Notes under the pieces: generated by a model
Databases searched by the model: none
Told to the model about the DNA's origin: nothing
The model's input: the letters and a program-made list of their open reading frames with translations, nothing else
Translations under genes and position numbers: made by a program
Assembly (NCBI GenBank): GCA_038961845.1
Contig: CP152408.1
Span: 1,736,001-1,800,000, forward strand
DNA: 64,000 nucleotides
Direction: 5' to 3'
Source: Xylophilus sp. GW821-FHT01B05
GTDB taxonomy: Bacteria; Pseudomonadota; Gammaproteobacteria; Burkholderiales; Burkholderiaceae_C
In this document: piece after piece, positions 6,991 to 14,949 of the stretch
Position numbering within the stretch: position 1 is the stretch's first letter
Layout: each line of letters starts with the position of its first letter

Positions 6991-8838
6991 CTACTTGCAG
7001 GCATAGCTTCCCGTGGCGTTGATCGCACCGCTGCCGCTGTAAGTTGGCTTCTGCGGATACGGGCAAAGCAGCTGGCTCGCGCTCGCGTCGGCCGACTTGA
7101 TGGTGAGCGATGCGGGCGCCGTGCCTTTCTCCACCCAGTCCGTCATCGCCGCATACAGCTGGCCTGTGGCCGGCAGGGGCACTGAATTGACGGTCGCCGC
7201 CGGCCCGGCCGTTCCGCTTTGCGACCCGATCCCGCCGCAATGCCCCATTGCGGGGATCAAGAAGAGCCGGTTGTACTGCTGCGTGCTGGCAAAGCCGCCG
7301 TCGAGGTTGGCGACCCGCGTGTAGTAGTTGATCGATCCCTGCGGGAAGATCAGGCCGTCGCTCAGCCCGTGGTAGTGCAGGATCTTTGCCTTCGACTGCT
7401 TGACCCCGCTCAGGTCTGCGTTGTCTGTGTTGATGTTGCCGAAGAAGGGCTGCAGCTTGATGCCTTGATCGAACGCGTTCGCCAACGCGCCATACGAGAG
7501 ATTCATCCATCCGTTGGCACCGTTGCCAGTGGCATTGGTGAAGAACGGCCCCGCCAGGGTCGATTTTTGCAGCTCGAGCGCAACCTGGTCGCTGGCAATG
7601 GGGAACGCGGCGGGCCCGGCGAGGGACAAGGTGTTCGTGCCCCGTGTGAGCCCGAACCAGAGTTGGTTGCCAGTGGGAAACGCGTTGAACCCGTTATTGG
7701 CCGCTGGCTCTGGCGCAGAGCCGTCGGAGGTCTGGCCGAACCAATACTTGTTGTACGCCCGCGCCAGGGCAGGGCTCACGCATGCAGCGGTCGCATTCGT
7801 TCCGGTGACCCCATTGCCCGTCGTTCCTGCGCAAAGGACGGACGCGTCCTTGGTGGGGTCGTACGCGCACGCGGAGGGATCCTGCACGTAGCCCAGATGC
7901 TGGCCGCCGACGACGTCGCATGCGCTGACGGCCGATCCGCTGACCAACGCGTCTTGCGCAGCGGTCGGCCCGACCCCATCCAGATCGCGTTGGTTGACGA
8001 TCTGCGGGTACAACTCTGCGGTGATGAACTTGCTCCAGTTGAAGGCTGGCGCGCCGACCAGGTAGCCGTCGTAGTCCGTGGGATGGTTCTGGATCTCCTT
8101 GTAGCCTTGGCGGCCACCGGTCGAGCAGCCATCCCAATACGCATATTTCTGCGGCTGGAGATAGTAGGCTTGGACCAGTGCCTTGGTCTTGACGGCCTGC
8201 TCGTGGAGCGCTCGCTCCGAGAAGTCCTGCCAGAGCGTCGAGTTGATGGTTCCGTCGGGGTTCATGGCGAAAGACGCATCGAGAGCGGGGATGCTCCCCG
8301 CGTGGCCGTCGTCACTGCTGGAGACGGCCGAGCCTTCTGTCCCCGCCAGTCCGGGTGCGGCTCCTGACCCGCCATCGATGCGGGTGATGTCTCCTTGAAC
8401 GCCCCCGGCCCAGCCGCCGTTGCCCAAGTTGTGGATGCGTTCATTCCAGTTGGCGGCTGTCGGAAGCCACACCTCGATCCCGATGCCCGGCGACGTGGAA
8501 GGCGCACTGGCGGGTCCGGGGTTGCCTGGGCCGACGTTCAGCTTGACGAGGCACAAGTCGTTTGCGGCCGTCGGCGGTGCTGGCGAAGCCGGCGTTCCCG
8601 AGAGTGCAAGCGGATCGCCTTTCTTGAACGCCTTGACAAGCAAGACGGTCGTGTTCGCATCGGGTTTGAACGCGGTCTTCATCGAGTCGTCGCACGCCAG
8701 CGCAGTCTGCGCCGGCGCCGGAGCGGGCGAGCCATCTCCACCTCCGCAGGCAGAGAGCGCCGAAACGGCGGCGAGCGAGAACAAGAGCGAGAGGCGGACG
8801 CGTGCTGCGTCTGCATCACGCACATTTGCGGTTGTCAT
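6991..8838 (-). CDS. Tannase/feruloyl esterase-family lipoprotein (MHETase-like fold)
   Basis: The 615-aa product has a lipoprotein signal ending in LSAC (Cys31) followed by a glycine-rich linker. It carries the tannase-family nucleophile elbow GCSTGG (Ser239), a likely acid in HGLSDG and the catalytic histidine in MGHCGG, where the adjacent cysteine usually pairs with the cysteine next to the serine. The start at 8838 follows GGAG 8 bases upstream; the open frame extends 35 codons further without a signal peptide. Family members hydrolyse tannins, feruloyl or chlorogenate esters, and MHET. The substrate is not predictable from sequence. A paralogue with the same architecture is at 61185-62903. 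Three palindromes lie in its promoter. Confidence 0.85.
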   Translation of the reverse strand: MTTANVRDADAARVRLSLLFSLAAVSALSACGGGDGSPAPAPAQTALACDDSMKTAFKPDANTTVLLVKAFKKGDPLALSGTPASPAPPTAANDLCLVKLNVGPGNPGPASAPSTSPGIGIEVWLPTAANWNERIHNLGNGGWAGGVQGDITRIDGGSGAAPGLAGTEGSAVSSSDDGHAGSIPALDASFAMNPDGTINSTLWQDFSERALHEQAVKTKALVQAYYLQPQKYAYWDGCSTGGRQGYKEIQNHPTDYDGYLVGAPAFNWSKFITAELYPQIVNQRDLDGVGPTAAQDALVSGSAVSACDVVGGQHLGYVQDPSACAYDPTKDASVLCAGTTGNGVTGTNATAACVSPALARAYNKYWFGQTSDGSAPEPAANNGFNAFPTGNQLWFGLTRGTNTLSLAGPAAFPIASDQVALELQKSTLAGPFFTNATGNGANGWMNLSYGALANAFDQGIKLQPFFGNINTDNADLSGVKQSKAKILHYHGLSDGLIFPQGSINYYTRVANLDGGFASTQQYNRLFLIPAMGHCGGIGSQSGTAGPAATVNSVPLPATGQLYAAMTDWVEKGTAPASLTIKSADASASQLLCPYPQKPTYSGSGAINATGSYACK

Positions 8839-8921
8839 CGGTGATCTCCGGAGGGGGCGAAGGACGTTTCGTCGTGGGACGCTGGGCTGGAGCGCGGTGG
8901 GTGCCAACTCCTGGAAGGCGA

Positions 8922-8991
8922 ATGCACAATAGTGCATCATCAACCCGATTTAACTAGGTGAAACCCTAGTATTAAATGAACTTTAGTTCAT
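8922..8991. promoter_or_regulatory. Three consecutive palindromes upstream of the tannase-like gene
   Basis: ATGCAC-AATA-GTGCAT (8922-8937), ACTAGG-N6-CCTAGT (8953-8970) and ATGAACT-TT-AGTTCAT (8976-8991) lie 84 to 153 bp upstream of the tannase start. All three have perfect arms but different sequences, so they are probably sites for different regulators. The rest of 8839-9129 shows no gene. Confidence 0.5.
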
Positions 8992-9129
8992 GTTTATGCG
9001 GGCGCCCACGTGCTTTCGTACGCCCTGGCCCGGGAAGACGGCCCCCTTGGTCCCCCGGGCCGGGTCAGCAAAGCGCTATCGCCCCATATCGGAAAACCGA
9101 CAACCAGGCTTTACGGCCAAGCGGGGCCG

Positions 9130-10119
9130 CTACTGCTGCTGGGCAATGCCAGCAGCCTTCACCAACTGCGCATTGCTCTGTATCTCTTGCTGGATGTAGC
9201 TGTCGAACTGCTCGGGCGGCAGCGTCCAGGCCTCGGCGCCCAGGCGGGCAAAGCGCTCTTTCACCTCGGGCGTGGCCAGCGCTTTCTCGACCTCGTCGTG
9301 CAGGCGCTTGACGATGTCGCGCGGCGTCTTGCCCGGCACCATCATGCCGATCCAGAAGTTGAACTCAGAGCCCGGCACGCCAGCCTCGGTGGTGGTGGGC
9401 ACGTCGGGCAGCGCGGCCGAGCGCCGGGGCGAGCCCACGGCCAGGGCCAGCAACTGGCCCTCCTTGATCTGGCCGATCACCGGCGCCACCGGCGAGAAGT
9501 AGTAGTCGACCCGGCCCGCCAGCACTTCGTTCACGGCCTCGGCCGATCCCTTGAAGGGGATGTTGGTGGCGTCTATCTGTGCGGCCATCTTGAACTTCTC
9601 GGCGTTCAGATGGGTGGCGCTGCCCTGGCCGGCCGATGCGAAGTTGAGGCTGCCCGGCTTGGCGCGCGCCGTGGCCAGCAGCTCCTGCAATGTCCTGATG
9701 TTCTTCGCGGGCGAGATCACCAGCGCATTGGGCAGTGAAGAGATCGGCGTGACGCCGGCAAAGTCGCGCGTGGTGTCGTAGGGCAGCTTGGCGAAGGTGG
9801 ACGGGTTCACCGTGTGCGAGGACGACTGGATCATCACCGTGTAGCCATCTGCCGGCGCGGCGGCCACGGCGGCCGCGCCTATGGTGCCGCTGGCGCCGCC
9901 GCGGTTGTCTATCACCAGCGTCTGGCCCATGCTCTGCCCCATCTTGTCGGCGATGGCGCGCGCAATGATGTCGGTGGTGCTGCCGCCACTGAAGGGCACG
10001 ATCACGCGGATCGGCTTGTTCGGGTAACTGCCTTGCGCCAGGGCGGCAAAGGGCAGGGCGGCGCTGCCCGCAAGGGCTGCGGCCAGCAGGGCGCGCGCGC
10101 AGTGTGAGTGGATGTTCAT
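9130..10119 (-). CDS. Bug-type substrate-binding protein
   Basis: The 329-aa product has a signal peptide that ends near ALAQ (residue 29) followed by YPNKPIRVIVPFSGGSTTD, the Bug-family ligand loop. GGAG sits 6 bases upstream of the 10119 start. It is presumed to be a periplasmic carboxylate receptor without a dedicated permease nearby. It is transcribed away from the TetR gene at 10274-10924, in the same direction, and its promoter carries a near-perfect 22-bp inverted repeat also found upstream of the porin at 5717. That shared operator suggests this receptor, the porin and perhaps the 5415-124 operon respond to one ligand. Confidence 0.85.
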   Translation of the reverse strand: MNIHSHCARALLAAALAGSAALPFAALAQGSYPNKPIRVIVPFSGGSTTDIIARAIADKMGQSMGQTLVIDNRGGASGTIGAAAVAAAPADGYTVMIQSSSHTVNPSTFAKLPYDTTRDFAGVTPISSLPNALVISPAKNIRTLQELLATARAKPGSLNFASAGQGSATHLNAEKFKMAAQIDATNIPFKGSAEAVNEVLAGRVDYYFSPVAPVIGQIKEGQLLALAVGSPRRSAALPDVPTTTEAGVPGSEFNFWIGMMVPGKTPRDIVKRLHDEVEKALATPEVKERFARLGAEAWTLPPEQFDSYIQQEIQSNAQLVKAAGIAQQQ

Positions 10120-10200
10120 CTTGTCTCCTGTGGTTGGACGCGTGTGAAAGCGGCACACGAGCAGACAAGGGAGATCGCCCTGGCGGGCGCATCCATCTGT

Positions 10201-10232
10201 CCGCTCAATTAACTCTTTGGTTAATTGGGCGG
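10201..10232. promoter_or_regulatory. Long inverted-repeat operator upstream of Bug gene
   Basis: CAATTAAC (10206-10213), spacer TCTTTG, GTTAATTG (10220-10227) is a perfect repeat; CCGC and GCGG extend the symmetry outward on both sides after one mismatch. The same arms and spacing are found at 5653-5674. The TetR gene ending at 10274 is the nearest regulator. Confidence 0.7.
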
Positions 10233-10273
10233 ATTCTAGGAACGCGGCGTGGGCCGCGTCAATTGGGCAGGCC

Positions 10274-10924
10274 CTAGGTTCTTAGTGCGTAGCCCAGCAC
10301 CACGTCACACATATGGGCCAGGCGCTCGCGGCGCGCCTTGGGGCTCATCAGGTCGCGCGCGAAGATGGCCGACAGCGTGTAGCGGTTGGAGAGGTAGAAG
10401 TAGGCCATGCCGGCAATCGAGACATAGAGCTGCATCGGGTCTATGCCGCCGCGGAACGAGCCATCCTGCCGGCCGCGCTCCAGGATGTTGCCCAGGGTTT
10501 CGACCAGGGGCGAGTTCACGTCCTGGGCGCGCTGCGACTTGGCCAGGTGCCGGCCCTGGTGCAGGTTTTCGCTGTTGAGGAAGGTCAGGAACTCGGGGTG
10601 GGCGATGTAGTAGTCCCAGGTGAATTCCGTCAGCCGCTGCAGCGCCTGCGCGGGCGGCATGTCCTGCAGGTGCAGTTGCTGCTCGGCCGCGCGGATCTGC
10701 GCATATGAGGCCTCCAGCACCGCCAGGAACAAATCATCCTTGCTGCCGAAGTAGTAGTAGATCAGCCGCTTGTTCAGGCCCGCCTGCTCGGCGATGCGGT
10801 CTACCCGCGCACCGGCCAGGCCGTGCTGCGCGAACTCGGCCGTGGCCGCGTCGAGGATGGCCTGCTGCGATCGCTCGGCGTCGCGCGAGCGCGGGCCGGG
10901 GGTGGTGTCATCGGGTATTTCCAT
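10274..10924 (-). CDS. TetR/AcrR-family transcriptional regulator
   Basis: The 216-aa protein has an N-terminal TetR helix-turn-helix (residues about 14-60): AERSQQAILDAATAEF, then VDRIAEQAGLNKRLIYYYFG and SKDDLFLAVLEA. The C-terminal half includes HPEFLTFLNSENLHQGRHL, typical of a subgroup found beside Bug genes and RutR-like in its first domain. It is the most likely owner of the CAATTAAC-N6-GTTAATTG operators at 10206 and 5653. A degenerate copy lies just upstream of its own start (10932-10949), consistent with autoregulation. The inducer is unknown. These assignments of sites to the protein are inference from location. Confidence 0.85.
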   Translation of the reverse strand: MEIPDDTTPGPRSRDAERSQQAILDAATAEFAQHGLAGARVDRIAEQAGLNKRLIYYYFGSKDDLFLAVLEASYAQIRAAEQQLHLQDMPPAQALQRLTEFTWDYYIAHPEFLTFLNSENLHQGRHLAKSQRAQDVNSPLVETLGNILERGRQDGSFRGGIDPMQLYVSIAGMAYFYLSNRYTLSAIFARDLMSPKARRERLAHMCDVVLGYALRT

Positions 10925-10931
10925 GCCCGTA

Positions 10932-10949
10932 GTTAACCATATGACGAAT
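10932..10949. promoter_or_regulatory. Weak operator-like repeat before TetR gene
   Basis: GTTAAC (10932-10937), 6-bp spacer, ACGAAT (10944-10949). One arm agrees well and the other poorly with the ATTMAC-N6-GTKAAT pattern at 5496, 5653 and 10206. It lies 8 bp upstream of the start codon. It could also be chance in AT-rich promoter DNA. Confidence 0.25.
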
Positions 10950-10964
10950 AGCGCCGGCCCAGCC

Positions 10965-11462
10965 TCAGGATGCGGCTGTCAGCGCCCGCAGGCCCGCCAC
11001 GGTGCGCAGGCAGGCATTGGCCACCTCGGCACCCTTCACGCGGAAGTGGGCGCGGAAGAAATCGCGGTGCTCCGAATGCTCGTGGAAGTGGTGCGGCGTG
11101 AGCACAGCAGAGAACACCGGCACGCCGGTGTCGAGCTGCACGCGCATCAGGCCGTCGATGACGGCGGTGGCGACGAAGTCGTGGCGGTAGATGCCGCCAT
11201 CCACCACCAGCGCGCAGGCCACGATGGCGTCGTAGCGGCCGGTGCGGGCCAGGGCCTGGGCGTGCAGCGGGATCTCGAACGCGCCGGGCACGCTGAAGAT
11301 GTCGATGGCGCTGGCCGGCACGCCTTGGCGCGCGGTCTCGGCCAGGAAGGCGTCGCGCGCGCAGTCGACGATGTCGGTATGCCAGCCGGCCTGCACATAG
11401 GCAATGCGCGGCGCAGGCGAGAGGCGGGGGGACGATGCGGAGGATTGGTCAGACTGACTCAT
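10965..11462 (-). CDS. ribH: 6,7-dimethyl-8-ribityllumazine synthase, RibH2 type
   Basis: The 165-aa protein condenses 5-amino-6-ribitylaminouracil with dihydroxybutanone phosphate in riboflavin synthesis. Key segments are [45 protein letters not shown] and [12 protein letters not shown]. The IYRHDFV and HHFHE forms match the second, decameric RibH2 class known from Brucella and Mesorhizobium rather than the classical icosahedral type. No other rib gene is adjacent. An FMN riboswitch (11573-11727) precedes it on the same strand, so expression should fall when FMN is plentiful. It may be a second ribH in the genome used under flavin shortage. Confidence 0.9.
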   Translation of the reverse strand: MSQSDQSSASSPRLSPAPRIAYVQAGWHTDIVDCARDAFLAETARQGVPASAIDIFSVPGAFEIPLHAQALARTGRYDAIVACALVVDGGIYRHDFVATAVIDGLMRVQLDTGVPVFSAVLTPHHFHEHSEHRDFFRAHFRVKGAEVANACLRTVAGLRALTAAS

Positions 11463-11572
11463 GGAATTGCCCGTTGGCTTGCTGTGTATCGGGTGGACCA
11501 GAAAGTCAGGGCGTACGCGGGCCGGCACAGCCGGGGCGCGAGCCATTGGCCCGCGCCCTGGCCGGGCGGCGC

Positions 11573-11727
11573 GCGTTCTCTTTCATCCGGACTATGACCG
11601 TCGGCCCCGGGATCACACCGGGTCTGCTGACCCGGCCACCCTGGCGGGCGGCCGGCGCTCGCGGGCTTGTGCGGGTTTGATCCCGCCATCACCGCCGGTA
11701 GGGAATTTCACCCTGCCCTGAGAACGC
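11573..11727 (-). promoter_or_regulatory. FMN riboswitch (RFN element)
   Basis: Read on the minus strand it opens with GCGTTCTC, then AGGGCAGGGTGAAATTCCC and ACCGGCGGT, the core of the RFN aptamer, and closes with GTCCGGATGAAAGAGAACGC. The first and last eight bases are perfectly complementary and form P1. It ends about 110 bp upstream of ribH, leaving room for an expression platform. Binding of FMN should lower ribH expression. Confidence 0.95.
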
Positions 11728-11804
11728 TTGTGCCTCGATGGAATGTCGAGGCGGACGGATTGTAGGCCTTGCTTTGCAATCCTGCAGGGCAACACAATTC
11801 ACCC

Positions 11805-12269
11805 ATGGCAAAGCAATACTGGCTGATGAAATCCGAGCCCGAAGAGTGCTCTATCGACGACGCGCTGGCCGCGCCCGAGCGCACCGTGCCCTGGATCGGC
11901 GTGCGCAATTACCAGGCGCGCAACTTCATGCGCGACGGCATGCGGGTGGGCGACGGCGTGCTGTTCTATCACTCGAGTTGCGCCGAGCCGGGCATTGCCG
12001 GCCTGGCGCGCGTGGCCTCGGCCAGCAAGACCGATCCGACCCAGTTCGACGCCGCATCGCCTTACTTCGACGCGGCCGCCAAGCTTGACGCGCCGCGCTG
12101 GCAATTGGTCGATGTGCAGGCCCTGCGCAAGACACGCCTGCTGGCCTTGCCCGAGCTGCGCGCCCAACCGGCGCTGGCCGACATGCAGTTGCTGCGCAAG
12201 GGCAATCGCCTGTCGATCACGCCGGTGACCGAGGCGCAATGGCAGGCGATCCAGGCGCTGATTGGCTAG
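11805..12269 (+). CDS. EVE domain-containing protein
   Basis: The 154-aa protein consists of a single EVE domain (PUA-like fold): WLMKSEPEECSIDDAL at the start, VPWIGVRNYQARNFMRDGM, GDGVLFYHSSC and GIAGLARV follow. EVE proteins of this stand-alone type are widespread in proteobacteria and are thought to bind modified bases in RNA or DNA; the precise role is not settled. It is 78 bp downstream of the FMN riboswitch but on the opposite strand. The next gene on the same strand starts 50 bp later and could be co-transcribed. Confidence 0.9.
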   Translation: MAKQYWLMKSEPEECSIDDALAAPERTVPWIGVRNYQARNFMRDGMRVGDGVLFYHSSCAEPGIAGLARVASASKTDPTQFDAASPYFDAAAKLDAPRWQLVDVQALRKTRLLALPELRAQPALADMQLLRKGNRLSITPVTEAQWQAIQALIG

Positions 12270-12319
12270 ACATAATTCCAGGTTGGCCCCCGTTCCACAT
12301 CCATACCCAAGAGACCCCC

Positions 12320-14029
12320 ATGACCCGTCAGCTTGCCGGACACCTGATCGTTGAATGCCTTGCCGCACAAGGCACCACCCACGTCTTTGGCGTGCCGGGC
12401 GAAAGCTACTTGGCGGTGCTCGATGGCTTCCACACCTACCAGGACCGCATCCGCTTTGTCACCTGCCGGCAAGAGGGCGGCGCGGCCTTCATGGCCGAAG
12501 CCCACGGCAAGCTCACCAACCGGCCGGGCGTGTGCTTTGTCACGCGCGGGCCGGGGGCGACCAATGCCTCCATCGGCGTGCATTCGGCGTTCCAGGATTC
12601 GACGCCGATGGTGCTGTTCATTGGCGACGTGGGCAGCGATTTTCGTGATCGCGAAGCCTTCCAGGAGGTGGATTTCCAGAGCTTCTTCGGCCCCAGCACC
12701 AAGGGCATGGCCAAACGCGTGGAGCGCATTGACGACGCCTCGCGCATCCCCGAGTACATCGCCCGCGCCTTCGCCACCGCCATGGCCGGCCGCCCCGGCC
12801 CGGTGGTGCTGGTGCTGCCCGAAGACATGCTGCGCGAGACGGTGGATGCCCTGCCGCTGCCACGCGTGGAAGCGGTGCACGCTGGTGCCGATGCCGGCTC
12901 TATCGCCCGCCTGCGCGAGCTGCTGCTGCAGGCCCGGCGCCCCTTTGTCATCGCCGGTGGCCCGGGCTGGACGCCGGCCGCCGCGCAAGACCTGGAGCGC
13001 TTTGCCGAGGCCTGGCAACTGCCGGTGGGCAATGCCTTTCGCTTCCAGGACACCTTTGACAACCACCACGCGCTGTATGCGGGCGACGTGGGCATTGGCA
13101 TCAACCCGGCGCTGGCCCAGCGCGTGCGCGATGCTGATCTGATCCTGGCGCTGGGCCCGCGCCTGGGCGAGATGACCACCGGCGGCTACACCTTGCTGGC
13201 CGCGCCGCGCCCGGTGCAGACGCTGGTGCATGCGCACGCTGGCGCCGATGAGTTGAACCGCGTCTACCAGGCCGACCTGGCGATCAACGCCAGCCCCGCG
13301 CCGCTGGCCGCCGCGCTGGCTGCGCTGGCGCCACCCAAGACCGTGCCCTGGGCCGACTGGACACGCGCCGCTGCTGCCGATTACCTGGGCAACCTGCAGC
13401 CGCAGAAGCTGCCGGGCGACATCGACATGCCGGCCATCGTCGCCACGCTGCAAAAGCATTTGCCCACCGATGCGGTGCTGACCAATGGCGCCGGCAACTT
13501 CGCCAGCTGGGTGCACCGCTTCTTCCGCCACCACGGCATTGCCAAGGGGCACAAGACGCAACTCGCGCCCACATCAGGCGCCATGGGCTATGGCGTGCCG
13601 GCGGGCATTGGCGCCAGCATTGCCACCGGCCGCACCGCCTTCACGATTGCCGGCGATGGCGACTTTCTGATGAACGGGCAAGAGCTGGCCACCGCCGTGC
13701 AGCACGGCGGCAAAAGCATCATCGTGCTGCTGGACAACGGCATGTTCGGCACCATCCGCATGCACCAGGAGCGCGAGTACCCGACCCACGTCGGCGGCAA
13801 CAGCGGCACGCGCCTGCACAACCCCGACTTCTGCCTGCTGGCCCAGGCCTACGGCTACGCGGCCGAGAAGGTGGTGCGCACGGAAGAGTTCGAGCCCGCG
13901 CTGCTGCGTGCGCTGGCGCGCGACACCGGCACGCTGATCCTGGTGCCGCTGGACCCAGAGGTGATCACCACGCGCGGCACGCTCAGCGCCATCACGCAGA
14001 AGGCGCTGGTGCAGGTCGGTCATCCATAA
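12320..14029 (+). CDS. ThDP-dependent enzyme, acetolactate synthase-like
   Basis: The 569-aa protein has the three-domain layout of acetolactate synthase-type ThDP enzymes. The N-terminal domain has VFGVPGESYLAVLDG and the catalytic glutamate in RQEGGAAFMAEA (Glu52); the C-terminal domain has GDGDFLMNGQELATA followed by the LLDNGMFGTI asparagine of the ThDP-magnesium motif. It differs from IlvB/IlvI in that no small regulatory subunit follows and branched-chain genes are absent. Close possibilities are a broad oxo-acid decarboxylase or carboligase such as benzaldehyde-lyase or sulfoacetaldehyde acetyltransferase relatives. I do not assign a substrate. An intergenic repeat follows directly after the stop. 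Confidence 0.85.
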   Translation: MTRQLAGHLIVECLAAQGTTHVFGVPGESYLAVLDGFHTYQDRIRFVTCRQEGGAAFMAEAHGKLTNRPGVCFVTRGPGATNASIGVHSAFQDSTPMVLFIGDVGSDFRDREAFQEVDFQSFFGPSTKGMAKRVERIDDASRIPEYIARAFATAMAGRPGPVVLVLPEDMLRETVDALPLPRVEAVHAGADAGSIARLRELLLQARRPFVIAGGPGWTPAAAQDLERFAEAWQLPVGNAFRFQDTFDNHHALYAGDVGIGINPALAQRVRDADLILALGPRLGEMTTGGYTLLAAPRPVQTLVHAHAGADELNRVYQADLAINASPAPLAAALAALAPPKTVPWADWTRAAAADYLGNLQPQKLPGDIDMPAIVATLQKHLPTDAVLTNGAGNFASWVHRFFRHHGIAKGHKTQLAPTSGAMGYGVPAGIGASIATGRTAFTIAGDGDFLMNGQELATAVQHGGKSIIVLLDNGMFGTIRMHQEREYPTHVGGNSGTRLHNPDFCLLAQAYGYAAEKVVRTEEFEPALLRALARDTGTLILVPLDPEVITTRGTLSAITQKALVQVGHP

Positions 14030-14031
14030 AA

Positions 14032-14115
14032 AGATAGCTATATGCCCAGGCCGTTCCTGCATTTCAGATAGTTTTGTATCTGAAATCAAGGTGCTGCCTG
14101 GGCTATATGCTATCT
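14032..14115. repeat. Nested palindromic intergenic element (family copy 1)
   Basis: Outer arms AGATAGCTATATGCCCAGG (14032-14050) and CCTGGGCTATATGCTATCT (14097-14115) are near-perfect inverted copies. Between them is a second perfect hairpin, ATTTCAGATA-N6-TATCTGAAAT (14061-14086). The outer arms carry the AGCCCAGG/CCTGGGCT and ATAGCTAT words shared with copies at 39994, 46631, 49984, 60116 and 60616. It lies between converging genes and may terminate both. Confidence 0.75.
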
Positions 14116-14139
14116 ATTTAGTAGTGCGCTGCAGAGGCA

Positions 14140-14460
14140 TCAGTCCAGCACCACATACACCCGGCCTTCTTCGATCTTCACCGGGTAGGTCCGCAGGTCT
14201 TCGGTGAGCGGCGCGCACAGCGCCTTGCCGCTGCGTATGTCGAAGCGCCCCTGGTGCAGCGGGCATTCGATCTCATGGCCCTCCAGAAAGCCGTCGCACA
14301 GACGGGCGCGGCCGTGGGTGCAGGTGTTGGCAGTAGCCCAGACTTCATCGCCCAGGCGGTAGAAGGCGATGTCGTGGCCGCCCTCGAAGTCCAGTGCCAT
14401 CACTTCGTCGGGAAACAGCTCGTCTAGCGCGGCGGCATCGGTCCAGGTCAGTGTGCTCAT
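14140..14460 (-). CDS. Rieske [2Fe-2S] ferredoxin of a ring-hydroxylating oxygenase
   Basis: The 106-aa soluble protein binds one Rieske cluster through Cys47-x-His49 (CTH) and Cys66-x2-His69 (CPLH). It would pass electrons to the terminal oxygenase encoded just upstream by the two genes at 14470 and 14946. It is the last gene of the three-gene minus-strand unit, 9 bp after the beta-subunit stop. No flavoprotein reductase gene is nearby, so electrons must come from a reductase encoded elsewhere. Confidence 0.9.
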   Translation of the reverse strand: MSTLTWTDAAALDELFPDEVMALDFEGGHDIAFYRLGDEVWATANTCTHGRARLCDGFLEGHEIECPLHQGRFDIRSGKALCAPLTEDLRTYPVKIEEGRVYVVLD

Positions 14461-14469
14461 GGGCGGCTT

Positions 14470-14949
14470 TTAGATGGGGTAAATGATGGAGTTGGGCACT
14501 AACTCGGTGTCGTAAACGCACAGCCGGCTGGAGAATTTCAGACCCTCCGCCGTGCGCACTACGGTGTCGATATAGCGGCCCACGTTGAACACGGTAGAGG
14601 GCTGGTCGAGCTTGGTGCGGAACACCGCGTAGTTGGCCTCGCTGTGGATGGCGCCATCCGCGTCTACCGCGCGCACCACCGGCAGCCCGACCACGTGGCG
14701 CTGGTAGTAGGGGTCGTGGAACAGCGTCTCGCGGATGCCGTAGACGCGGTCTTCCAGCATGCCGCGGCTCTCAAAAGACAAGGTCGCCAGCGGCAGGCCG
14801 CGCTCGTGGTTCTCGCGCGGCTGCAGCCGGTAGCTGCACTGCTCGGTGAAGAAGGCCGGCCACAGGTCCCAATTGCCGGAATCGACGGCGTGGGCGTAGT
14901 CGGCGTAGAGCTGCGCCAGCTCCAGGTAAGCGTTGGCGTCGAGCTTCAT
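14470..14949 (-). CDS. Aromatic-ring-hydroxylating dioxygenase, beta subunit
   Basis: The 159-aa protein has the SnoaL/NTF2-like fold of oxygenase small subunits: [20 protein letters not shown] near the N-terminus, the [21 protein letters not shown] segment and the final [15 protein letters not shown] strand. It is structural, forming alpha3-beta3 hexamers with the catalytic subunit. Its start overlaps the alpha-subunit stop by 4 bp (ATGA), which points to translational coupling and a fixed stoichiometry. Confidence 0.9.
   Translation of the reverse strand: MKLDANAYLELAQLYADYAHAVDSGNWDLWPAFFTEQCSYRLQPRENHERGLPLATLSFESRGMLEDRVYGIRETLFHDPYYQRHVVGLPVVRAVDADGAIHSEANYAVFRTKLDQPSTVFNVGRYIDTVVRTAEGLKFSSRLCVYDTELVPNSIIYPI

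Noticed and set aside
12320..14029. Call as acetolactate synthase IlvB
   Set aside because: No regulatory subunit or branched-chain gene is adjacent, and the family contains many enzymes with other reactions. A general ThDP-enzyme call is safer.
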